A DNA stretch of 64,000 bases from Rhizobium bangladeshense. GTDB lineage: Bacteria; Pseudomonadota; Alphaproteobacteria; Rhizobiales; Rhizobiaceae. This document shows positions 7,969 through 17,700 of this stretch, one piece after another. The notes below the pieces were generated by a model. It was not told the DNA's origin and did not search any database. It saw only the letters and a list, made by a program, of their open reading frames with translations. The stretch lies in the NCBI RefSeq assembly GCF_001662075.1, contig NZ_LYPL01000013.1:1-64000 (forward strand). Direction: 5' to 3'. Every line of letters starts with the position of its first letter. Within the stretch, counting starts at the first letter, position 1. Both the position numbers and the translations under genes were made by a program.

Positions 7969-10900
7969 TTACGCCGCGAGCTGCGGTTTGAATGCCACGT
8001 CCACGTAGTAGTTGGTGCTGTTGTAGCTGGCGGTCGGGAACAGCCCGCCTGATCCATAGGCATAGACGCCGTTATTGCCGCCGGGCGCCTTCAGGTCCCC
8101 ATTCGTCACATCGCTGGCAAAATAATTGCCGGTCGCCGAGTAATTGCCGTTGCTCGAGTAGGAAACGACGTAGGTCGTATCCGCCTGGATCGCGATCTGC
8201 TGGCTCAGTTGCGCGGTCTGCCAGCCGCTTGCCGTCTCGTTGCTGAAGGTGACGCTGCCGAGCAGCGTGCCGGAGGCCGTCCACAGATAGCCGTTATGCG
8301 GGCCGGTATTATCGGCCCCCTTGTAGAAGCGGATGCCGGTGATCCAGCCCGCGGTATCGGCCTGGAATTTCATACCGAGATTGATCTGCTGGTTGTCGTT
8401 GGCGTTGACGATCGCAGGCGTTGCATCGGCGGCAAAGAGGTTCTGCTCCGGACCGGCGGCCCCGTTGCTGATGGTGAGCGCAACCTGCGCCGAGGCCGTG
8501 CCGCCATTGCCGTCCGAAATCGCATAGCTGAAGCTTGCCGGCCCTGAGTAGCCTGCCGTCGGCGTAAATGTCACCGTCTGGGCCTGGGCATCGTAGGAAA
8601 CAGTGCCGTTGACCGCGCCGCTGACACCGGTAACGACAAGCGGATCGCCATTGCCGTCGCTATCGTTTGCCAGGAGTACCGAGGCCTGAATGGTGATCGG
8701 CGTGCCGGTAGTGGTTGAGAAGCCGCTGTCATTGGCAGCGACCGGAACCGTATTCTGCCCGCTGCCCTGCCGATAGAGCACGTCGATCCAGTAATTGCTC
8801 GCATTGTAGGAAGCGGTGGGAAACAGACTGCCCGTGCCATAGGCATAAAGCCCGTTGCCGCCACTCGTCGCACTCGACGGCGCCGTCAGCGCACCGTTCG
8901 AATAATCCGTCGTGAAGTAATTCGCTGTTGCCGAATAGAAGCCGTTCGAATGGTAGCTCGCCACATAGGTGGTGCCGGCCGAAACATTGATCGGCTGGGT
9001 GAAGGAAACCGTCTGCCAGCCGCTCGCCGTCTCGTTGATGAAGGTCGCCTGGGCCAGAAGCTGGCCGTTCGCCGTCCACAGCGAGCCGACATGCGTGCCG
9101 GCATCCTGGGCGCTTCTGTAATAGGTCAGCCCGGTGATCTGGCCGTTGGCAGAAGCAATGAACTTGACCCCGAGTTCGACCGAGTTGGCGTCATTGGCGG
9201 CGGTAATCCCCGACGTGTCGGCGCCGGTGAACAGGCTCGACGTCGCGCCCCCCGCCGGCGGCGTGTCGACGGTGAGGCTGACCGTGGCCGACGCCGTGCC
9301 GCCAAACCCGTCCGAAACCGTATAGGAGAAGCTTGCCGCACCGGTATAACCCGCCGTCGGCGTGAAAATGACGGTTTTCGTCTGGCTGTTGAAGCTCACC
9401 GTTCCGTGGACCGCACCATTGACACCGGTGATGCTGAGCGCGTCGCCATCGCCATCGGTGTCGTTTGCAAGCAGGCTGGCGGCAGCAATCGACAACGCCG
9501 TGCTGGAATAGGTCGTGTAGCCATTGTCATTGGCGGCGGTCGGCAGCACGTTGCTCGTCTGGTTATAGACGACATCCACCCAGTAGTTCGACGACTGGTA
9601 GCTGGAGGTCGGGAAACCGGAGCCGTCGGCAAAGACGCCGTTACTGCCGGCAAGCGCCGTCAGCGAGCCGTTGCTATGGGTGGTCGTGAAATAATTTGCC
9701 GTCGCCACATAAGAGCCGGTCGTGTGGTAGGAGGCGACATAGGTCGTGCCGGCCAGGATATGCACCGGGTTCGAGAACGTCGCGGTCTGCCAGCCGCTCA
9801 CCGCTCCGCTGTCGGCGAAGGTGACGGTCGCCACCAGCGTGCCGTCGGCCGTCCACAGCGAGCCGGTATGCGGGCCGGTATCGCCGGACGCCTTGTAGAA
9901 GCGGATGCCGGTTACCATGCCGCTGGACGAAGCGACGAATCGCATGCCGAGCTCCAGCGACTGGCCCTCGTTGAAGCTTGCGCCCGTCGGTCCTTCGCTC
10001 GACTTGAACAGCGTCTCCCCGGCGGGGCCCGGATCAACGGTCAGGCTGACATTGCCCTGATCCGTGCCGCCGCGCCCGTCCGATAGCGTATAGGTAAAGC
10101 TTGCCGGGCCTGTATAATTGCTGGTCGGCGTGAAGGTGATGGTGCCGTTCTGCTTGTTGAGCGTGACGGTCCCGTTGACGCCATTGCCGACGGCCGAAAT
10201 CGTCATCGCATCGCCGTTGGGATCCGTATCGTTTCCGAGGAGCGAGGCGATCGAGATGACCACGCTGTCGTTACGGGTCAGCGTCAGCCCTGTATCGTCG
10301 GTGGCGACCGGAGCACTGTTGGGGCCGGCATCGAAGACCACATCGACCCAGTAGTTGGTGCCGGTGCCGGGATTCTGGCCGGGGAATATGCCGGCGTTGT
10401 CGCCATAGGTGTAGACGCCGCCGCCATCGACGACCTTCAGCGCGCCGCTGGCATAGGTGCTGCCGAAATAATTCTCGGTGGCGGAATAGAAGCCGTTGGT
10501 GTGATAGGAGGCCACATAGGTCGTGCCGGCCGCAATCAGGATCGGACTGGAGAACATCACCGTTTGCCAGCCCGAGAGCGACTCGCCGACCGAGACACCT
10601 GTTGCCAGCAGCGTTCCGTCGGCTCTCCAGAGGCTGACGGCATGGTCGCCGATATTGTAGAAGCCTTTGTAGAAGCGGATGCCTTCCACATAGCCTGCCG
10701 CCGTCGCCTGGAAGCGCAGTCCGAGCTCGACCGATTCGCGATCGATCGCCATTTCGACAGCGGGCTTGTCCGCCAGCGTCCAAAGGCCCTGGGTGTCCGG
10801 CAGGGTGACGGTGACCTGCTTGCCGGCCGAGGGCGCCTCCATGTTGACGCTGTCGTCGACGGCGCGCGACATGATCGTATAGGTGCCGCTCGCCTGCACG

Positions 10901-13275
10901 ACCCAGTTATAACTCCAGGTCTCGCGGCCTGTGGCCTTGAACCAGTGCTGGCCGCCATCGGTGGAGACCTCGACGCCGGCAATGATGCCGCCGCCGAAAT
11001 CTTGCGCCGTGCCGGTGATCGTTACATACTGCCCTTCGAGGAAGCTTGCGCCGACGATCGGCGACGTGACCGACGATGTCGGCTTCAGCGTGTCGATCGA
11101 TTGGGTCGCCAGGATCAGGCTCGCATCCAGCGTCGTCGGCTGAATGCCCATGTCCGCGAACATGTTGACCATCGCCTGCTGCACGTTGCGATCGGTTGAC
11201 GTGGCCGGGCCCTGGTGGTTATCACTCAGCCCCCAGGACCAGAAAACGGTGCCGGCGCCGAAGACCAGCGCGCCGCTTGCGGCCCGGTACATGGTCAGGC
11301 TGTGGGTCGCCACCGCATCACCGACCGTCGTGCCGTAATCGCGCAGATAGGTGCTCACCGAGACCGAGGAGAGCGACAGGTTGATCAGTCCAGCCGGACG
11401 GAAGCCGTTCTCGACATCCGAATCCCATTCATAGCCGAGCAGGTTCTGCACGAGATTATAGGTCTCACCTTCCTGCAACTCGGAAACGTCGGTGTTGCGC
11501 CAGAAGCGCAGGTTGGAATAGTCGTAGGGGATGGAGATCGTGTCCTGGCGGTAGCTGTCCACCTGGAACATCGTGCCGGTCAGCGAATTTTCCGGCTCCT
11601 GACCCGGATCGGCATAGCGCGGATCGCGCCAGGTGCCGGTGCCGACATTGCTCGGATCGGTGCTCGTGCCCCAGGTCTCCTTGTAGCAGACCATGGTGCG
11701 ATAGGCCTGGCCGCTGCCGTCGATGCTGCTTTCCCAGCGGATTTTCCAATAGCACTCGTTGCCGCTCCAGAAGGCGAGGTTGACGCCGGCATCGCGCGCC
11801 GCCTCGACATTGACGCGCTGTTCAGCCGACCAGTATTCATCGTGCCCGACGGAGAGGTAGGCATCGTGGTTGAGCAGCAGCGCGCCGCTGCGCGTCGCAT
11901 CGACGCCGGATATATAAGAAACATCATAGCCGTTCTGCTCCAGCCATGAGATGGCGGAGGATTCGACGCCGAAGATGTAATCGTGCGAGCCGCCGATCGG
12001 GCTCGTATTGGTGATGATCGGCCGGTTATAGCTGACGGCCGATGCGCGGCCGATGGCGGTCACGCCGCAGCTGCAGTTCGGCGGCAGGTAGCCGATCATA
12101 TCGGCCGGATCGACAGGCACTTCGCCATAATAGAGGCTGGCCCCGCCCCAGGCATTATAGGCCTGCCATGTCGTATCGGACGTCTGGAAGACGATGTCGC
12201 TGGTGGAGGCGTCGTCGCGCACGACGAAAGGAATGATACTGGCGTCTTCGACGCCGTCCTCGCGCACTAGTTTGGCGAAATAAACGCCGGAGACCGCGTC
12301 GGTCGGAATCTGCCAGCTGGCGGAAACCGACCAGTTGCCGCAGTCGATGAGGCCGAGCGACATGTCGACGATCGGATGCGGCTGGATCTGCGCCGTGGTC
12401 AGCGATTTCTCGATCGAGTCGACCTTTCGCGCGCCCGCCCCGCCGTAATAGCCCATGCGATAGATATCGATGCGATAATGGGTGGAATCGGTGGCGATCT
12501 TGAAATCGACCGTCTGACCGATATTGGAGCTGATTTCGGTGGCAAAGCCCTGGATGGTGCCGTTGCCGTCGCCCTCCAGACCCCATTCGCTGATGGGGTT
12601 GCCCTGCTTCAGGTTTTCGAGCGCGATCTTGTTGGGCGTCGCCGCGGCCGCAGCGACAGCCGCCGGTGCCGCCAGTGCTGCAGGAGCCGCGGTCTCGGCA
12701 GAAGCATCCTGGCTCGGCTCGACCGAGATGGATGCAATCGAGGCCTGAAGGCGCAGCGAAGCCGTGCCGACAGTGCTGGAAGAATTGACCGGCGCCGCCG
12801 TCTCGACGCTGCCGGTATCGGGATCGTCGGTAACACCCGTCAGTGCGGGAGCGGCGGGCAGTGTCGCGGCCTCCTCGAACGGATCCGGGCCAAGCACGGT
12901 TCGCTCAGACGTCGAGGAAGGTGTCTCGAAGACGGTCGCAGCCGACGCCGTCTTGGTGAACGTATCCTGCGCGCCGCCATCGGCCGCAGACGCCGGCGTC
13001 AACGATGCAGGGGACGATTGCATGGTGCCTGACGGTATCAGGGAAGATGTGACCGTGCCGGTGAAGGAGGATTGGACGGTTGCGCTGCCCTGATTGGCAA
13101 AGTTCGGGGAACCATCAGTACTTGTCGAAGACACGACTGTCGCGGATCCAAGGGTTGCGCCCCAGGCAGAGGGCGCACGACAGATACTCAACGCTCCACC
13201 AAATGTACTCAGGTACTCACGATTACTGACATGAATTCTCCGCATCAGCGGCGTCCCCATTCCGTCGACCGACAT
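7969..13275 (-). CDS. giant secreted protein 1: dimethylformamidase-like domain plus DUF4082/cadherin-like repeats
   Basis: This 1768-residue protein has no Sec signal. Residues 1-215 are Ser/Thr/Ala-rich and low-complexity. Residues about 215-725 resemble the N,N-dimethylformamidase large-subunit domain, with WQAYNAWGGASLYY, GHDEYWS and FWSGNECYW as the best-conserved blocks. An Ig-like segment follows (about 735-825). Then four DUF4082 modules (ELGxxF...GIRFYK...SGWQT...TTYVASYH...NYWVDV) start near 835, 1088, 1340 and 1605, separated by three cadherin-like repeats (NDTDxxGD...YTGxASFxYxxSDGxGGT). It ends in YYVDVAFKPQLAA. No Gly-rich RTX nonapeptides were found. The downstream type I system is the likely exporter. 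Enzymatic activity is unproven; an adhesin or matrix role is equally possible. Confidence 0.82.
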   Translation of the reverse strand: MSVDGMGTPLMRRIHVSNREYLSTFGGALSICRAPSAWGATLGSATVVSSTSTDGSPNFANQGSATVQSSFTGTVTSSLIPSGTMQSSPASLTPASAADGGAQDTFTKTASAATVFETPSSTSERTVLGPDPFEEAATLPAAPALTGVTDDPDTGSVETAAPVNSSSTVGTASLRLQASIASISVEPSQDASAETAAPAALAAPAAVAAAAATPNKIALENLKQGNPISEWGLEGDGNGTIQGFATEISSNIGQTVDFKIATDSTHYRIDIYRMGYYGGAGARKVDSIEKSLTTAQIQPHPIVDMSLGLIDCGNWSVSASWQIPTDAVSGVYFAKLVREDGVEDASIIPFVVRDDASTSDIVFQTSDTTWQAYNAWGGASLYYGEVPVDPADMIGYLPPNCSCGVTAIGRASAVSYNRPIITNTSPIGGSHDYIFGVESSAISWLEQNGYDVSYISGVDATRSGALLLNHDAYLSVGHDEYWSAEQRVNVEAARDAGVNLAFWSGNECYWKIRWESSIDGSGQAYRTMVCYKETWGTSTDPSNVGTGTWRDPRYADPGQEPENSLTGTMFQVDSYRQDTISIPYDYSNLRFWRNTDVSELQEGETYNLVQNLLGYEWDSDVENGFRPAGLINLSLSSVSVSTYLRDYGTTVGDAVATHSLTMYRAASGALVFGAGTVFWSWGLSDNHQGPATSTDRNVQQAMVNMFADMGIQPTTLDASLILATQSIDTLKPTSSVTSPIVGASFLEGQYVTITGTAQDFGGGIIAGVEVSTDGGQHWFKATGRETWSYNWVVQASGTYTIMSRAVDDSVNMEAPSAGKQVTVTLPDTQGLWTLADKPAVEMAIDRESVELGLRFQATAAGYVEGIRFYKGFYNIGDHAVSLWRADGTLLATGVSVGESLSGWQTVMFSSPILIAAGTTYVASYHTNGFYSATENYFGSTYASGALKVVDGGGVYTYGDNAGIFPGQNPGTGTNYWVDVVFDAGPNSAPVATDDTGLTLTRNDSVVISIASLLGNDTDPNGDAMTISAVGNGVNGTVTLNKQNGTITFTPTSNYTGPASFTYTLSDGRGGTDQGNVSLTVDPGPAGETLFKSSEGPTGASFNEGQSLELGMRFVASSSGMVTGIRFYKASGDTGPHTGSLWTADGTLVATVTFADSGAVSGWQTATFSNPVHILAGTTYVASYHTTGSYVATANYFTTTHSNGSLTALAGSNGVFADGSGFPTSSYQSSNYWVDVVYNQTSNVLPTAANDNGYTTYSSTALSIAAASLLANDTDGDGDALSITGVNGAVHGTVSFNSQTKTVIFTPTAGYTGAASFSYTVSDGFGGTASATVSLTVDTPPAGGATSSLFTGADTSGITAANDANSVELGVKFIASANGQITGLTYYRSAQDAGTHVGSLWTANGQLLAQATFINETASGWQTVSFTQPINVSAGTTYVASYHSNGFYSATANYFTTDYSNGALTAPSSATSGGNGLYAYGTGSLFPTASYNASNYWIDVLYRQGSGQNTVPVAANDSGFSTTTGTPITIQASVLLANDSDGNGDPLVVTGVSGAVNGTVSYDAQAQTVTFTPTAGYSGPASFSYAISDGNGGTASAQVALTISNGAAGPEQNLFAADATPAIVNANDNQQINLGMKFQADTAGWITGIRFYKGADNTGPHNGYLWTASGTLLGSVTFSNETASGWQTAQLSQQIAIQADTTYVVSYSSNGNYSATGNYFASDVTNGDLKAPGGNNGVYAYGSGGLFPTASYNSTNYYVDVAFKPQLAA

Positions 13276-13503
13276 TGGAAGACTTCATCCTGACAGCTTT
13301 CGCGAGAGAACGTACGACAGCAATCTGGGGTATGCGGGTGGTACCCCCCATACGCCGATATGATGACCCTCACCGCATACCGGCCGACAGGACCTCGAAG
13401 CCAGTGCCTGGCACTGGTTGAAAAGGCATTCCGAGTCCGTATTGTCTCGCCCACGCGGCTGGTCGAGCCGGTCAACTCGAGAGTTGTCCTGCCCAGCCCC
13501 GTG
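13276..13503. promoter_or_regulatory. intergenic region with 9-bp inverted repeat
   Basis: This 228-base gap separates the GTPase copy 2 gene from the giant protein 1 gene, both on the minus strand. It contains GGTATGCGG at 13329-13337 and its exact complement CCGCATACC at 13373-13381, with an inner GTATG/CATAC pair. It may hold a promoter for giant protein 1 or a weak processing structure. No T-run marks a terminator. Confidence 0.3.
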
Positions 13504-14694
13504 CTACCAGGCCGGAAACGGATCTTCGAGGACGGCCCAGTCCCGCGGATCGGCGCTGGCGAGGCATCCGTCCAGCGCGGTCCGCACACCTGCCTCGTCC
13601 ATGCCCACGCCGATAAAAACCAATTCCTGCCGACGGTCGCCCCAAGCACTGTCCCACCGGCTCTCAAGATGCTGACGAAACTGCTGATGGCTCGGCCAGT
13701 CCTGCCGGGGTACGGCTGCCCACCAGAGCCCCATGGGTTCGCAGCGCCGTTGGATCCCGGCAGCCGACATCAGGCCCACATGCCGCGGGCGCGTGGCAAG
13801 CCAGAAATGGCCCTTGGCGCGCAGCACCCCCGGCCAGGGCTCGTCCAGAAATGCCCGAAACCGCATGGGATCGAAGGGACGCCTGGTGCGATAGACAAAG
13901 CTGGAGACCCCGTATTCCTCCGTTTCCGGAACATGCTCATTCGGGGTGTACAATTCCTTGTGCCACAGGGGATGCGCAGCCGCCTTCGCTTCATCGAAGA
14001 GGCCCGTATTGAGGACGGTCGAAAGAGAAATTCTGCCGAAATCCGTCTCTACCTGGAGGGCATCCGGGTTGAGAGATGTAATGATCTTGCTGACTTCGGC
14101 GCGGACTTCTTCATTTGCGTCCGAGATCTTGTTGATCACGACGACATCGGCAAACTCGATCTGATCCACCAGCAGGTCGATGAGTGTGCGTCGATCCTCA
14201 CCGTCGCGCTGCAGGCCGCGGTCGGCAAGCAGATCGGCACTGCTGTAGTCGGCTGTCAAGTTTGCAGCATCGACCACAGTGACCATTGTATCGAGCCTGG
14301 CAAAATCGGCGAGCGAGACGCCGTTCTCGTCACGGAACGAAAAGGTTGCCGCAATGGGGCGTGGCTCGGCAATGCCGGTGCCTTCGATCAATAGATAGTC
14401 GTATCGCCGCTCTTCGGCCAGTCGCCGTACTTCCGTCAGGAGGTCATTGCGCAGGGTACAGCATATGCAGCCGTTGCTGAGCTCGATCAATGTCTCCGTC
14501 GTATGCGACAGGTTGCAGCCGCCGTCTCGAATGAGACTGGCGTCTATGTTCACTTCGCTCATATCGTTGACGATGACGGCGACCCGCAGGCCCTGACGGT
14601 TATTCAGGACGTGGCTGAGGAGCGTCGTCTTACCGGCCCCGAGGAAGCCAGCCAGCACGGTCACAGGCAGCCGCTCGAACCTGCTCATCGGCAT
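13504..14694 (-). CDS. COG0523 (CobW/ZigA-like) GTP-binding metallochaperone, copy 2
   Basis: This 396-residue protein is a clear paralogue of the copy at 6687-7919. It shares GFLGAGKTT, VIVNDMSEVNID, SNGCICCTLRNDLL, LIEGTGIAEP, INKISD and the C-terminal CobW_C region with RAKGHFWLATRP. It lacks the His-rich tail of copy 1 and ends at FPAW. Start choices are ATG 14694 or, better placed behind AAGGG, ATG 14688. It lies 96 bases after the gene for giant protein 2, so each giant gene is followed by its own GTPase gene. The substrate metal and client are not visible from sequence. Confidence 0.88.
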   Translation of the reverse strand: MPMSRFERLPVTVLAGFLGAGKTTLLSHVLNNRQGLRVAVIVNDMSEVNIDASLIRDGGCNLSHTTETLIELSNGCICCTLRNDLLTEVRRLAEERRYDYLLIEGTGIAEPRPIAATFSFRDENGVSLADFARLDTMVTVVDAANLTADYSSADLLADRGLQRDGEDRRTLIDLLVDQIEFADVVVINKISDANEEVRAEVSKIITSLNPDALQVETDFGRISLSTVLNTGLFDEAKAAAHPLWHKELYTPNEHVPETEEYGVSSFVYRTRRPFDPMRFRAFLDEPWPGVLRAKGHFWLATRPRHVGLMSAAGIQRRCEPMGLWWAAVPRQDWPSHQQFRQHLESRWDSAWGDRRQELVFIGVGMDEAGVRTALDGCLASADPRDWAVLEDPFPAW

Positions 14695-14790
14695 CCCTTG
14701 AATGTGGGCGTTCCGGGGGACCGTTGCCGCGGCCAGTATTTGCGTTGTGTCAGCCTCATTCGAAACCCGTTGGTAACCTCCTCAGATGCT

Positions 14791-17700
14791 TCACGCGGCG
14801 AGCTGCGGCCGGAACACCACGTCGGCATAGTAATTCGCTGAATTGAAGGTGTTGGTCGGGAAGAGACCGGTGGTGGCGGATCCGCCATATGCATAGACAC
14901 CGTTGCCGCCGGCGACGGCGCTTGACGGCGCCGTCAACGGACCATTGGTGACGGCGCTCGTAAAGAAATTGTTGGTCGCCACATAGGCGCCGGTGGTGTG
15001 ATAGGAGGCAACGTAGGTCGTATTGGCGGCGATGGTGACCGGGGTTGCGAAGTTCACCGTCTGCCAGCCGCTCGCCGTGGTGTTGGTGAAGGTAGCGGTG
15101 GCAAGCCTGGTGCCCGTCGTGGTCCACAGGTCGACGACGTTCTGGCCGTTGTCGTTGGCGCTGCGATAGAACTTGATGCCGGTAACGTCGCCGGCAACGT
15201 TCGACGTGAATTTGACGCCGAGTTCGAGCTGCTGACCATCATTGAGATTGGTCTGGGCTGGGGTGCTGGAGGCAGAGAACAGGCTGTAGGTCGTCGGCGT
15301 CGTGGACACGGCGATGTTGAAGGTCTCGTTGGCGGCAAGGCCGCCAAGGTCGGTCGCCGTGACCCTGACGCCGTAGGTGCCGGTCGCCGTCGGCGTGCCG
15401 GAGAAGGTCCGCGTCGAGGCGTTGAAGCTCAGCCACGAAGGCAGCGCCGTGCCATCGGCGGCGGTCGCCGCATAGGCCAGCGTGTCGCCGCTGTCGACAT
15501 CGGTGAAGGTCGCTGTCGGCAGCGTGAAGGAGAAGGCCGAGCCGACGGTGGCATTCTGGGTCGTCGTCTGGACCGCCAGCACCGGCGCATCGTTGGCGCC
15601 GTGAATGGTGATTGTCAGGTTCGCCGTGGCCGTGGCGCCGCCGCTGTCGCGCATCGTGTAGCTGAAGACATCGCTTAGCGTATTGGTCGACTGGCGCAGC
15701 GCCTGGACGGCGGTATTGCTCTCGTTGATCGTATAGCTGTAAGCGCCCGATGCATTGAGCACGAGACTGCCATAAGTGCCGTTCAGCGCCGAGCCGAGCG
15801 TGCCCGACGTCGTGCCGAAGCGGATTGCCGTTACCGTCTTGGTGTCGCCGGCATCCGGATCGGTGTCGTTGGTCAATACATTGCCGCTCGCAACCACGCC
15901 GCCCGAGCCGTTGGTCACACCGCCCTTCTCGGTCGCATCCCCCGCATCGGCAACCGCCGTCGGCGTCGTATTGCCGGGCGTCGTCGATCCCGGACGGAAG
16001 ACCACATCCGCCCAATAATTGGCGGCGTTGTAAGTAGCATTCGGGAAAATGCCGGTGGTGGCGGAGCCGCCATAAGCATAGACGCCATTGCCGCTGGCTG
16101 TCGCCGTCAGCGGGCCGCTGGTGACGGCGGTCGTAAAGAAATTATTGGTCGCCACATAGGCGCCTGTGGTGTGGTAAGACGCGACATAGGTCGTGTTGGC
16201 GGCGATGGTGACCGGGGTTGCGAAGTTCACCGTCTGCCAGCCGCTCGCCGTGGTGTTGGTGAATGTGGCGGTGGCGAGCTTGGTGCCCGTCGAGGTCCAC
16301 AGGTCAACGACGTTCTGGCCGTTGTCGTTGGCGCTGCGATAGAACTTGATGCCGGTAACGTCGCCGGCAACGTTCGACGTGAATTTGACGCCGAGTTCGA
16401 GCTGCTGACCATCATTGAGGTTGGTCTGGGCCGGCGTGCTGGAGGCAGAGAACAGGCTGTAGGTCGTCGGCGTCGTGGACACGGCGATGTTGAAGGTCTC
16501 GTTGGCGGCAAGGCCGCCAAGGTCGGTCGCCGTGACCCTGACGCCGTAGGTGCCGGTCGCCGTCGGCGTGCCGGAGAAGGTCCGCGTCGAGGCGTTGAAG
16601 CTCAGCCACGAAGGCAGCGCCGTGCCATCGGCGGCGGTCGCCGCATAGGCCAGCGTGTCGCCGCTGTCGACATCGGTGAAGGTCGCTGTCGGCAGCGTGA
16701 AGGAGAAGGCCGAGCCGACGGTGGCATTCTGGGTCGTCGTCTGGACCGCCAGCACCGGCGCATCGTTGGCGCCGTGAATGGTGATTGTCAGGTTCGCCGT
16801 GGCCGTGGCGCCGCCGCTGTCGCGCATCGTGTAGCTGAAGACATCGCTTAGCGTATTGGTCGACTGGCGCAGCGCCTGGACGGCGGTATTGCTCTCGTTG
16901 ATCGTATAGCTGTAAGCGCCCGATGCATTGAGCACGAGACTGCCATAAGTGCCGTTCAGCGCCGAGCCGAGCGTGCCCGACGTCGTGCCGAAGCGGATTG
17001 CCGTTACCGTCTTGGTGTCGCCGGCATCCGGATCGGTGTCGTTGGTCAATACATTGCCGCTCGCAACCACGCCGCCCGAGCCGTTGGTCACACCGCCCTT
17101 CTCTGTCGCATCCCCCGCATCGGCAACCGCCGTCGGCGGCGTGTTGCCCGATGTCGACACGGCGATGTTGAAGGTCTCGTTGGCGGCAAGGCCACCGAGG
17201 TCGGTCGCCGTGACCCTGACGCCATAGGTGCCGGTTGCCGTGGGCGTGCCGCTGAAGGTGCGTGTCGAAGCGTTGAAGCTCAGCCACGAAGGCAGCGCCG
17301 TGCCGTCGGCGGCCGTTGCCGCATAGGCCAGCGTGTCGCCGCTGTCGACATCGCTGAAGGTCGTCGTTGGCAGGGTGAAGGAGAAGGCCGAGCCGACGGT
17401 GGCATTCTGGGTCGTCGTCTGGACCGCCAGCACCGGCGCATCGTTGGCGCCGTGAATGGTGATTGTCAGGTTCGCCGTGGCCGTGGCGCCGCCGCTGTCG
17501 CGCATCGTGTAGCTGAAGACATCGCTTAGCGTATTGGTCGACTGGCGCAGCGCCTGGACGGCGGTATTGCTCTCGTTGATCGTATAGCTGTAAGCGCCCG
17601 ATGCATTGAGCACGAGACTGCCATAAGTGCCGTTCAGCGCCGAGCCGAGCGTGCCCGACGTCGTGCCGAACCTGACGGCGCTCACCGTCTTGGTGTCGCC

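Noticed and set aside
6687..14694. Zur box near the COG0523 GTPase genes
   Set aside because: Gaps upstream of both genes and of the giants were read for an AT-rich TGTTATA-type palindrome; none was seen.
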